From the NCBI GenBank assembly GCA_003719395.1, contig RHMC01000045.1, forward strand, positions 1-47,712: 47,712 nt of DNA, written 5' to 3'. The translations under genes and the position numbers were made by a program. Each line of letters starts with the position of its first letter. The stretch's first letter is position 1. This DNA is from Streptomyces altiplanensis. GTDB lineage: Bacteria; Actinomycetota; Actinomycetes; Streptomycetales; Streptomycetaceae. The notes beneath the pieces were generated by a model, which saw nothing but the letters and a program-made list of their open reading frames with translations, did no database searches and was not told the DNA's origin. Below are positions 9,485 to 17,929 of the stretch, piece by piece.

Positions 9485-11146
9485 CTAGTCCGAGGGCGGA
9501 TTGCCGGTGGCGACTTCCAGCTCGATCGTGAAGTCCTCGGGGTCGATGTCGGCATCACGCTTGGGGTACTGGTTGACCACCGTGTCCTCGCCCCAGGTGG
9601 GGTCGTCGACCCTGGTCTCCTTGAGCTTCCACCCCGCCGCGTTCAGGCACAGCTTGACCGAGCGGATGTCCTTGTAGAGGAAGCTCGGCACCACGACCTT
9701 CTCCGGGTCCGACATCGACTCCCTGCCGGGCGAGCAGTCGGTGGTCTTCATGGTCCTGGAGCGGTCCGGGCCCTTGTAGCCGGGCTTGGTCGCGGCCTCG
9801 CTCCGGGTGGGGTCGTCGCCGCCCTCGTTCCCGCCGTTCGGGTCGTCCCTGAGCGAGAGCGCCGTGACCAGGCCGCCGATCGCCAGCAGCGCGACCACGA
9901 CCGACCCCACGACCACCGGCATGTTCCGGTTGCCGCCTCCCGGGCCCTGTGCCGTCCGGGGCGCCATCGTGTACGGCGGCGGGGTCTGCCCGCCCTGCAT
10001 GCCGTGCTGCATCCCGTGCGTCGCGTACGGCGAAGGGGCGGGCGTGGGGTGCGCCGCCTGTGCCGGGTACCCGTATCCCTGCTGCGCGGGGCCCGGGGCG
10101 GGCGTCGGCGGCCCGTACGGCGCCGGACCCGGCTGGTACGGCGTCTGCACGCTGCCGCTCTGCGGGTAACCCGTCTGCTCGACCGGCGGGAAGACCGCCG
10201 ACCCGACCCCGGACCCGCTCTGCGCCGCCGGACCGCCACCGATGATCACCGGCGCGGCACCCGTCTGGCCCGACCCCGACACCCGCGCGCACTCGTCGCG
10301 CATCGCGGCCGCGCTGGGAAACCGCTCGTTCGGGTTCTTCTTCAGCGCCCGTGCGACGAGGGCGTCGACCGCCGGCGGGATCGACCGGTTGATCGACGAA
10401 GGAGCCACCGGCTCCTCCTGGACGTGTGCGTACGCGATGGCGAGCGGCGAGTCCGCGTCGAACGGCAGCCGGCCCGTCACCAGTTGGAACAGCATGATGC
10501 CGACCGAGTACAGGTCGGAGCGCGCGTCGACGCCGCGCCCCAGCGCCTGCTCGGGCGACAGGTACTGCGGCGTGCCGACGACCATGCCGGTCTGCGTCAT
10601 CGACGTGACGCCGGACTGCATGGCGCGCGCGATGCCGAAGTCCATGACCTTGACCACATTGCGCTTGTTCATCATCACGTTGCCGGGCTTGATGTCGCGG
10701 TGGACCAGGCCCATCTCGTGACTGGTGTCCAACGCGGCCAGCACATCCGCCGTGATCTTGAGCGCCTTGTCGGCCGGCATGGCGCCGTACTGCTCGATGT
10801 CCGCCCGGAGCACGGAGCCGAGCGGCTGCCCCTCGACGTACTCCATGACGATGTACGGCATCAGCGCGCCGTCGAGCTGGTCCTCGCCGGTGTCGAAGAC
10901 CGAGACGATGTTGGGGTGGGAGAGCTTGGCGACCGCCTGCGCCTCGCGCCGGAACCGTTCGCGGAACGACTGCTCGCGCCCCAGTTCCGTGTGCAGCGTC
11001 TTGATGGCCACCTGGCGGTCCAGCGCGGAGTCGTACGCGAGGTACACCGACGCCATGCCGCCTTCTCCGAGCAGGTCGCGCAGCTGGTACCGCCCGCCCG
11101 CGACCGAGCCGCCCGCGTAGCGGCCCTGTCCGCCGTCCTGGCTCAT
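9485..11146 (-). CDS. Membrane Ser/Thr protein kinase with one PASTA-like extracellular domain
   Basis: A 553-residue Hanks-type kinase of the PknB class. The kinase domain spans residues about 20-275, with the glycine loop GEGGMASVY, the catalytic loop HRDIKPGN, DFG, and an activation segment with TQTGMVVGTPQYLSPEQ. A juxtamembrane linker of about 130 residues is rich in Pro, Gly, Gln and Tyr. A single membrane helix (VVVGSVVVALLAIGGLVTAL) leads to an extracellular C-terminus. That end resembles one PASTA domain (VVVPSFLYKDIRSVKLCL to the end), short of the three or four repeats in PknB proper. The ATG at 11146 has AGGGGGAA 8 nt upstream. A paralogous kinase is transcribed divergently. PASTA kinases sense cell-wall fragments; that role is inferred here. 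Confidence 0.92.
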   Translation of the reverse strand: MSQDGGQGRYAGGSVAGGRYQLRDLLGEGGMASVYLAYDSALDRQVAIKTLHTELGREQSFRERFRREAQAVAKLSHPNIVSVFDTGEDQLDGALMPYIVMEYVEGQPLGSVLRADIEQYGAMPADKALKITADVLAALDTSHEMGLVHRDIKPGNVMMNKRNVVKVMDFGIARAMQSGVTSMTQTGMVVGTPQYLSPEQALGRGVDARSDLYSVGIMLFQLVTGRLPFDADSPLAIAYAHVQEEPVAPSSINRSIPPAVDALVARALKKNPNERFPSAAAMRDECARVSGSGQTGAAPVIIGGGPAAQSGSGVGSAVFPPVEQTGYPQSGSVQTPYQPGPAPYGPPTPAPGPAQQGYGYPAQAAHPTPAPSPYATHGMQHGMQGGQTPPPYTMAPRTAQGPGGGNRNMPVVVGSVVVALLAIGGLVTALSLRDDPNGGNEGGDDPTRSEAATKPGYKGPDRSRTMKTTDCSPGRESMSDPEKVVVPSFLYKDIRSVKLCLNAAGWKLKETRVDDPTWGEDTVVNQYPKRDADIDPEDFTIELEVATGNPPSD

Positions 11147-11485
11147 TACCGTGCTTCCCCCTCAGCGCAAGATTTACGGGCCAAGTCTGCCCCAGGGCAC
11201 TGACACGTCAAGCGCGGTGCCCGTTCCGTGACCGTACGCGCCACAAGCGTCGCGCAAGCGTTACAGCGGGGGGTCCGGCACGGGCCCGGCGAGGGTCCTG
11301 CGCGAGGCCGGCGAGAGTCCGGCAGGTGTCCGGAATTTGCATGGGTGCATCGGCAACGGGTTTGATGGCCGGTCCATCCCGGACCGGCGCGCCGCGCGGA
11401 GGCTGTAGCGTGACGTGGCGGAGAACCTTGAGGCCCCTGAGGACCACCGCGAACGCGACGCGGACAGAAACGACGGCGAGGACTG
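11147..11485. promoter_or_regulatory. Divergent promoter region between two kinase genes
   Basis: A 339-bp intergenic region. I see an 8-bp inverted repeat (GCCGGTCC at 11368-11375 with GGACCGGC at 11381-11388) and local direct repeats of a CCGGCGAGRGTCC type around 11287-11325. No convincing -35/-10 pair was located on either strand. The region must hold both promoters, since the genes diverge. Confidence 0.45.
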
Positions 11486-13143
11486 ATGGCACCCGAACCC
11501 GAGGGAAGCGGCGGCGGAGTGTCGGACGCCCCGGAATCATGGGGTATGGGCGGATTGGTCGGCGATGGCCGCTACCGGCTGACGCACCGCCTCGGCCGCG
11601 GCGGCATGGCGGAAGTGTTCGCCGCCGAGGACGTACGGCTCGGCCGTACCGTGGCGGTGAAGCTGCTCCGCTCCGATCTTGCGGAGGACCCCACCTCCAA
11701 GGCGCGGTTCACGCGTGAGGCACAGTCGGTCGCCGGCCTGAACCACCACGCCGTGGTCGCCGTGTACGACTCCGGCGAGGACCAGGTCGGCGGAAGCGTC
11801 GTCCCCTACATCGTGATGGAGCTCGTCGAGGGCCGTACGATCCGCGAGCTGCTCCAGAACGCGGAGGCCCCCGGTCCCGAGCAGGCGCTGATCATCGTCT
11901 CCGGCGTGCTCGAAGCGCTTGCGTACAGCCACCAGCACGGCATCGTGCACCGCGACATCAAGCCCGCGAACGTGATCATCACGCACAGTGGCGCGGTCAA
12001 GGTCATGGACTTCGGCATCGCCCGCGCCCTGCACGGCGTGCAGTCGACGATGACGCAGACCGGCATGGTCATGGGCACGCCCCAGTACCTCTCCCCGGAG
12101 CAGGCGCTGGGCAAGGCCGTCGACCACCGCAGTGACCTGTACGCGACGGGCTGTCTGCTCTACGAGCTGCTCGCGCTGCGTCCCCCCTTCACCGGCGAGA
12201 CCCCCCTCTCGGTGGTCTACCAGCACGTCCAGGACATCCCCGTGCCGCCGTCCGAGATCTCGGACGTGGCACCGCCCGAGCTGGACGGGCTCGTCATGCG
12301 TTCCCTCGCGAAGGACCCGGACGACCGGTTCCAGAGCGCGGAGGAGATGCGCGGGCTCATCCAGTACGGCCTGTCGATGCTCCAGGAGCAGGGCAGCCAC
12401 ACCGGCACCTGGAACACCGGCCCCGTCGAGATGCACGAGGGCGCCACACCCCCGCCGGGGGCGCCTACGCGACGACCGCGATGGGCCACCCGAACCACGG
12501 CGACACCTCGCAGATGCAGGCGGGCGGCGCGATACTCCCGCCGATGAACCCGCACGACGGGGCGTACGACGGCGGGCACGGCGGCGGGAGCGGCCGCGGC
12601 AAGATGTGGATCTTCGCGGTGCTCGCGGTCATCGCGATCGCGGCGGGTGTCGCTTTCGCGATGAACCGGCCGGACGACAACGGCGGCGGCGGCACGGAGC
12701 AGAAGGACAAGAACCCGTCGGTCTCCTCCACCCCGACCAAGTCGGACGAGAAGAAGACGAAGCCCTCGGACGACGCGTCCTCGCCCGGCGACACCGACCC
12801 GGGCACCTCCACCGGCGGTCAGCAGACGGACCGGACCCCGTCCAACAAGTACCCGAAGTACCCCCCGAGCAGTACGCCGTCGCGCACGCCCAGCAGCACG
12901 CCGTCGGCGACGGACACCGCCCCGGGCACGACGACGGACGGCGGCACGGACACCGGCGGCACCGACACCGGCGGCACCGACACGGGTGGTACGGACGCGG
13001 GTGGTACGGACACCGGCGGTACGGACGCGGGCGGCACCGACGCCGGTGGTACGGACGCCGGTGGTACGGACGCGGGCGGCACCGACGCCGGAGGCACCGA
13101 CATCGGCGGCACGGACGCGGCCGGCGGAGCCGCCACCCCCTGA
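11486..13143 (+). CDS. Membrane Ser/Thr protein kinase with Gly-Gly-Thr-Asp repeat ectodomain, one frame break
   Basis: Paralogue of the divergent kinase. The catalytic domain covers residues about 30-290, with GRGGMAEVF, HRDIKPAN, DFG and a TQTGMVMGTPQYLSPEQ activation segment nearly identical to its neighbour. The frame changes in the GGGGG run near 12455-12460. After repair the chain continues through a Gly-rich linker into a membrane helix (MWIFAVLAVIAIAAGVAFAM) and an ectodomain rich in Asp, Thr, Ser and Lys. That ectodomain has no PASTA fold and ends in twelve copies of GGTD plus one variable residue. GAGG sits 5 nt before the ATG. The repeat tail could be a flexible wall-spanning spacer. 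The gene ends 10 bp from the convergent APH-type gene. Confidence 0.88.
12940..13119 (+). repeat. Twelve tandem 15-bp units coding GGTD(T/A/I)
   Basis: Twelve consecutive in-frame units encode Gly-Gly-Thr-Asp followed by Thr, Ala or Ile. Third codon positions vary freely (GGC/GGT, ACG/ACC), so the peptide pattern is better conserved than the DNA, which suggests selection on the protein rather than recent slippage alone. Confidence 0.9.
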
Positions 13144-13153
13144 TCCGGGCCCC

Positions 13154-14175
13154 TCATCCGGCGAACGCCTCGCACACCGCCTCGTACTCCCTCGTCCACC
13201 ACACCGCCAGGGCCGACACCGCAGGAAACTGCGGGTCGGCCCTTCGGTCGTTCAGCTGGTAGCGCCAGCGCAGTATCCAGAAGTCGTTGAGCCGCTCCCA
13301 CCACACCCGGTGCACCGCGGCGGCCAGCTCGTCCGCACCGGCCCCGGCCGCCCGCCGGTACGCCGCCGCGTACGCCCGTACCTTCGCCAGCTCCAGCTCC
13401 CCGTCCGGCCGCACGAAGAAGATCGCCGCGGCCCGTACCGCCTCCTCCGCGCGCGGCTGCACCGCGAGGCGGTCCCAGTCGACGATCGCGCCGGCTCGGC
13501 GCCCCGGTAGAGCAGGTTCAGCGGATGGAAGTCGCCGTGCACCCACCCGGTGGCGGGCTCGGCGACCGGCGGGGGCCGCCGGTGGGCGTGCCGCTCCAGG
13601 AGGACCCGCCGCTCCAGGAGGCGGTGTTCCGCCAGTACGTCGAAGGCGTCGCGGGGCCGCCGCCCGCGCGCGAGCGTCAGCAGCTCGTCGATCAGGGCGA
13701 AGGTGTCGGCGGGGTCGGCGCAGTCGGCACAGCCGTGCGTACGCCGTGCGGTCTCCTCCATCACCCGGTCGAGGCAGGTGTGCACGAGCCCCAGGAGCGC
13801 TCCGAGCCGCCGGGACTCCGCCGTCGTGAGCTGGGCGCCGTCCCGGTGCCGGCCGTCGATCCACGGGTGCAGGGCGTAGCAGCGGCCGCCGATCACCGTG
13901 ACCGTGCCGCCGTGGGTGTCCTCGACGGGCGGGGCGACGGGGACGCCGAACGCCTGGAGGTGGCGGGTGGCGCGGTGCTGGCGTCTGATCGTGTCGCGGT
14001 CGCCGTCCAGGTGGTGCTTGAGGAAGTAGTCGCCGCGGGTGGTCACGAGGCGGTAGCCGTGGTTGAGCAGGCCCTGGGCCACGGGCTCGCAGGAGAGCGG
14101 CTCGCCCGGGTCGCGGTAGTGGCGCAGCAGGGGGCCGACGGGCGGCGAAGGGACGGGTACAGATGAGCGTGGCAC
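13154..14175 (-). CDS. APH-family phosphotransferase (aminoglycoside/homoserine kinase-like), one frame break
   Basis: A kinase-like phosphotransferase of about 340 residues acting on a small molecule. The N-lobe carries the Lys in DYFLKHHL. The catalytic loop HGDFHPLN appears near residue 220, and the metal-binding DWD follows only after a frame change near 13490-13496 (IVDWDRLAV). The C-terminal helices then run to 13154. The pattern matches the APH superfamily (Pfam APH), which includes homoserine, choline and hydroxy-compound kinases as well as drug-modifying enzymes. Nothing here proves aminoglycoside resistance, and the core location argues for a metabolic or repair substrate. The start is taken as GTG at 14175, just after the PNPOx gene, so the two may be co-transcribed. 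Confidence 0.82.
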
Positions 14176-14190
14176 CCGCCAGATGTTAGA

Positions 14191-14637
14191 TCACAGCGCG
14201 TACTCGTCATGTCGCTCAGGGGCGCAGTTCAAGGTGTGCACGGTGGTGAACTGCGGTTCGATGCGCATGTAGACGGGATCGAAGGGCTCGCCGTTGACGT
14301 AGTGGGGGCCGCGGCCGAAGAGCTCCAGTTCGTCGGTGGTCGGTTCGAACAGCTCGGCGGTGCCGGTGAACTGGACGGACCACAGGGTGGCGTCGCCGGC
14401 GCCGGGGCCGGAGCTGAAGTTGTCCGCGCCGTACGCGACCACGCTGCCGTGGCAGGCCTGGTGGTGGTTGAAGCCCGCGTGCATGCGCAGCAGCACGCAC
14501 CCGCGCACGACGATGTGCCGTGCGACGGCGAGGAAGGGCAGGGCCCGCATGCTCGTGACGACTCGGCCGTAGGGGACGCGGCGGAGGAGCTCGACGGCGC
14601 GTGGATCCTCGGCGGGCTGGGCGGGCTCGGTGGGCAT
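14191..14637 (-). CDS. Pyridoxamine 5'-phosphate oxidase-like flavin-binding protein
   Basis: A 148-residue single-domain split-barrel protein. Residues about 15-110 show the FMN-binding PNPOx-like pattern: GRVVTSMRALPFLAVARHIV, then a central strand with SVVAYGADNF, then LWSVQFTGTAELFE. Such proteins bind FMN, F420 or heme and reduce varied substrates; the specific activity is unknown. The ATG at 14637 is preferred. An apparent 458-residue ORF joining the upstream response regulator to this protein results from a frame break in the regulator and should not be annotated as a fusion. A heptamer array lies just upstream. Confidence 0.82.
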   Translation of the reverse strand: MPTEPAQPAEDPRAVELLRRVPYGRVVTSMRALPFLAVARHIVVRGCVLLRMHAGFNHHQACHGSVVAYGADNFSSGPGAGDATLWSVQFTGTAELFEPTTDELELFGRGPHYVNGEPFDPVYMRIEPQFTTVHTLNCAPERHDEYAL

Positions 14638-14693
14638 GCCCTTCACTGTCGGCCACCGGCAGGGGCCCGTAAAAGGGACGGAAGTCCCGAATC

Positions 14694-14756
14694 GAACCCG
14701 GAACCCGGAACCCGGAACCCGGAACCCGGAACTTGGAACTTGGAAAGCGGAACCCG
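14694..14756. repeat. Heptamer tandem array, nine units of GAACCCG type
   Basis: Five perfect GAACCCG units (14694-14728) are followed by two GAACTTG units, one GAAAGCG and one further GAACCCG, all in 7-bp register. The array lies between the PNPOx-like gene and the end of the response regulator and does not code for an evident protein. Confidence 0.9.
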
Positions 14757-14771
14757 GAGGGCGGGAGCCGG

Positions 14772-15435
14772 CTAGCGCTTCTCCTCCGCCTGCTTGCGCG
14801 CCACATACGCGGCGGCCTGCGAGCGGCGTTCCATGCCCAGCTTGGAGAGCAGGCTGGAGACGTAGTTCTTGATGGTCTTCTCCGCGAGGTGCAGCCGCTC
14901 GCCGATGACCCGGTTGGTCAGGCCCTCGCCGATCAGGTCGAGGATCCTGCGCCTCCTGCTCGGTGAGGCGCGCGAGCCGGCTGTCGTCCTTGGCGGCGCT
15001 GCCCGACCGCAGCCGCTCCAGGACGCGGGCGGTCGCCACCGGGTCCAGGAGCGACTTGCCCGCCGCCACGTCGCGCACGGCCGCCAGCAGCTCGTTGCCG
15101 CGGATCGCCTTGAGTACGTATCCGGAGGCACCGGCCATGATCGCGTCGAAAAGTGCCTCGTCGTCGGAGAACGAGGTGAGCATCAGGCATTTGATGTCCT
15201 CGTTCTGCGAACGGACTTCGCGGCAGACCTCCACACCGCTTCCGTCGGGCAGCCGTACGTCGAGAACCGCCACGTCGGGACGGGTCGCAACGATCCTGAC
15301 CAGGGAATCTGCGGCTGTGCCGGCCTCACCGACCACCTCGATGTCGTCCTCGACGGAGAGCAGTTCGTGGACGCCGCGCCGGACCACCTCGTGGTCGTCG
15401 ACAAGAAATACGGTGATTTTTCCATCTTCGCGCAC
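14772..15435 (-). CDS. NarL/FixJ-type response regulator, one frame break
   Basis: Two-component regulator of about 220 residues. The receiver domain shows the acidic pair in [12 protein letters not shown], the phosphoacceptor Asp in [14 protein letters not shown], the Thr in MLTSFSDD and the Lys in YVLKAIRG. The LuxR-type HTH at the C-terminus ([18 protein letters not shown], then [18 protein letters not shown]) is read after a frame change near 14950, which looks like one extra base after LTEQE. No histidine kinase gene is adjacent. GTG at 15435 is preferred (GAGG 8 nt upstream), though a GTG at 15453 is also possible. It diverges from the bkd operon, and a long dyad lies between them. Confidence 0.88.
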
Positions 15436-15541
15436 GCCGTCATCCTCACACACGAACTCTTCCCGTGTCGTAGGTCGCCGGGATAACGTGCCGTTGTTCC
15501 GGCGGACTGCAAGGCTCTGACCAGTGGTTGTTCCCGAATTC

Positions 15542-15574
15542 TGCGATTTACTTGGATATCCAAGCAAAATCGCA
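15542..15574. promoter_or_regulatory. Nested dyad, candidate operator for bkd operon and response regulator
   Basis: A perfect 14-bp palindrome, CTTGGATATCCAAG (15551-15564), is flanked by a second inverted repeat, TGCGATTT (15542-15549) and AAATCGCA (15567-15574). The whole dyad spans 33 bp in the 325-bp divergent region and is unusually AT-rich for this genome. It looks like a binding site for a dimeric or tetrameric regulator; which one cannot be told from the sequence. Confidence 0.7.
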
Positions 15575-15760
15575 GGTCAAGAGGGGTTTCGCAGTTATGC
15601 GGCCCACTGGGTAACGTGCCTGTGGCAGGCGTTTCGCCGGGGCACCTGTCACACCTGTTCCCGGCCGAGTCGCACCCACCCCGTGCACGAGGACGCAAGC
15701 AGGTGAGCCGCACTGGTCACCGGCAGACCCCGGGGGCCGGACAGACGGAGGAGCACGCAC

Positions 15761-16914
15761 GTGACCGTGGAGAGCACTGCCGCGCGTAAGCCGCGACGCA
15801 GCAGCACCAAGCGCGTCAGCGCCAAGAAACCCCAGCGATCCGAGCCGGAGCTCGTACAGCTGCTCACCCCCGAGGGCGAGCGTGTCGAGCACCCGGACTA
15901 CGCGATCGACCTCACCCCGGACGAACTGCTCGGCCTGTACCGGGACATGGTCCTGACCCGCCGCTTCGACGCCGAGGCCACCGCGCTCCAGCGCCAGGGC
16001 GAGCTGGGCCTGTGGGCCTCGCTGCTCGGCCAGGAGGCCGCCCAGATCGGCTCGGCCCGCGCGCTGCGTGACGACGACTACGTCTTTCCGACGTACCGCG
16101 AGCACGGTGTCGCCTGGTGCCGAGGTGTCGATCCGACGAACCTGCTGGGAATGTTCCGTGGCGTGAACCACGGTGGCTGGGATCCCAGCACCAACAATTT
16201 CCATCTGTACACGATCGTCATCGGCTCGCAGACGCTGCACGCGACCGGTTACGCGATGGGTGTCGCCAAGGACGGCGCGGACTCCGCGGTCATCGCGTAC
16301 TTCGGCGACGGTGCGTCCAGCCAGGGCGATGTCGCCGAATCGTTCACCTTCTCGGCGGTCTACAACGCCCCGGTCGTCTTCTTCTGCCAGAACAACCAGT
16401 GGGCGATCTCCGAGCCCACCGAGCGCCAGACCCGCGTCCCGCTCTACCAGCGCGCGCAGGGCTTCGGCTTCCCGGGCGTGAGGGTCGACGGCAACGACGT
16501 CCTCGCCTGCCTGGCCGTGACCCGCGACGCGCTGGAGCGCGCGCGGTCGAGGGGCCGACGCTGGTCGAGGCGTTCACGTACCGCATGGGCGCGCACACCA
16601 CCTCCGACGACCCGACGAAGTACCGGGCCGACGAGGAGCGCGAGGCGTGGGAGGCGAAGGACCCGATCCTGCGCCTGCGCACGTACCTGGAGAAGGAGGG
16701 CTTCGCCGGCGCGGCCTTCTTCGAGGCGCTGGAGACCGAGAGCGAGAGCCTCGGCAAGCGGGTCCGCGAGGCGGTGCGCGCCATGCCCGACCCGGACCAG
16801 CTGGCGATCTTCGAGAACGTCTACGCGGACGGCCACGCCCTCGTCGACGAGGAGCGCGCGCAGTTCGCCGCCTACCAGGCGTCCTTCGCGGCCGAGTCAG
16901 GGGAGGGCAAGTAA
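15761..16914 (+). CDS. bkdA: Branched-chain 2-oxoacid dehydrogenase E1 alpha subunit, one frame break
   Basis: Thiamine-diphosphate E1 alpha of the complex that turns the oxoacids of Val, Leu and Ile into branched acyl-CoA starters for fatty acids. The TPP motif is plain: GDGASSQGD with the closing NN in CQNNQWAIS about 30 residues later, and the phosphorylation-loop region (YRMGAHTTSDDPTKY) lies near residue 275. A basic N-terminal extension (RKPRRSSTKR) precedes the catalytic domain. The frame changes near 16545-16554, where a few bases seem lost between ALERAR and GPTLVEAF. The start is the GTG at 15761 after GGAGG. It is followed 2 bp later by the beta subunit. Pyruvate dehydrogenase is less likely because actinobacteria use single-chain AceE. 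Confidence 0.9.
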
Positions 16915-16916
16915 GC

Positions 16917-17915
16917 ATGTCCGTTCAGTCTGTCCAGTCCGTCCAGAAACTCCCCCTCGCGAAGGCGATCAACGAGTCGCTGCGCAAGGCCCTCGAAACC
17001 GACCCCAAGGTCCTGATCATGGGCGAGGACGTCGGAAAGCTCGGCGGTGTCTTCCGGGTCACCGACGGGCTCCAGAAGGACTTCGGCGAGGAGCGGGTCA
17101 TCGACACCCCGCTCGCCGAGTCCGGCATCGTCGGCACGGCGATCGGCCTCGCGCTGCGCGGCTACCGCCCGGTCGTGGAGATCCAGTTCGACGGGTTCGT
17201 CTTCCCGGCGTACGACCAGATCGTCACGCAGCTCGCGAAGATGCACGCGCGCTCGCTCGGCACGATCAAGATGCCGGTCGTCATCCGCATCCCGTACGGC
17301 GGCGGCATCGGCGCGGTCGAGCACCACAGCGAGTCCCCGGAGGCGCTGTTCGCGCACGTCGCCGGTCTGAAGGTGGTCTCGCCGTCCAACTCCTCGGACG
17401 CGTACTGGATGATGCAGCAGGCCATCCAGAGCGACGACCCGGTGATCTTCTTCGAGCCGAAGCGGCGCTACTGGGACAAGGGCGAGGTCGACGTCGAGGC
17501 CATTGCGGGCCCGCTCCACACGGCGCGCGTCGTGCGTGAGGGCACCGACCTGACGCTCGCGGCGTACGGCCCGATGGTGAAGGTCTGCGTGGAGGCGGCA
17601 GCGGCGGCGGCCGAGGAGGGCAAGTCCCTCGAAGTCCTCGACCTGCGGTCGATGTCCCCGATCGACTTCGACACGGTCCAGACGTCGGTCGAGAAGACCG
17701 GCCGCCTGGTCGTGGTCCACGAGGCCCCGGTCTTCTACGGCTCGGGTGCGGAGATCGCCGCCCGCATGACGGAGCGGTGCTTCTACCACCTGGAGGCGCC
17801 GGTGCTGAGGGTGGGCGGCTTCCACTCGCCGTACCCGCCGGCGCGCCTGGAGGAGGAGTACTTGCCGGGACTCGACCGGGTACTCGACGCCGTCGACCGC
17901 TCGCTTGCGTACTGA
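16917..17915 (+). CDS. bkdB: Branched-chain 2-oxoacid dehydrogenase E1 beta subunit
   Basis: Intact 332-residue E1 beta, partner of the preceding E1 alpha in the heterotetramer. The N-terminal pyrimidine-binding domain shows VLIMGEDVGKLGGVFRVT and TPLAESGIVGTAIGLAL. A conserved central segment, PYGGGIGAVEHHSESPEAL, follows, and then a transketolase C-terminal domain with LDLRSMSPIDFDT and VVVHEAP. The ATG lies 2 bp after the E1 alpha stop (GGGGAGGG upstream), so the two are translated in step. Codon use matches its neighbours. Confidence 0.94.
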   Translation: MSVQSVQSVQKLPLAKAINESLRKALETDPKVLIMGEDVGKLGGVFRVTDGLQKDFGEERVIDTPLAESGIVGTAIGLALRGYRPVVEIQFDGFVFPAYDQIVTQLAKMHARSLGTIKMPVVIRIPYGGGIGAVEHHSESPEALFAHVAGLKVVSPSNSSDAYWMMQQAIQSDDPVIFFEPKRRYWDKGEVDVEAIAGPLHTARVVREGTDLTLAAYGPMVKVCVEAAAAAAEEGKSLEVLDLRSMSPIDFDTVQTSVEKTGRLVVVHEAPVFYGSGAEIAARMTERCFYHLEAPVLRVGGFHSPYPPARLEEEYLPGLDRVLDAVDRSLAY

Positions 17916-17929
17916 GGAGAGCCGTGACG

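Noticed and set aside
13154..14175. Aminoglycoside resistance gene
   Set aside because: Only the general APH fold is supported; the HGDFHPLN and DWD motifs are shared by many metabolic kinases.
14694..14756. CRISPR array
   Set aside because: Units are 7 bp, contiguous and without spacers.
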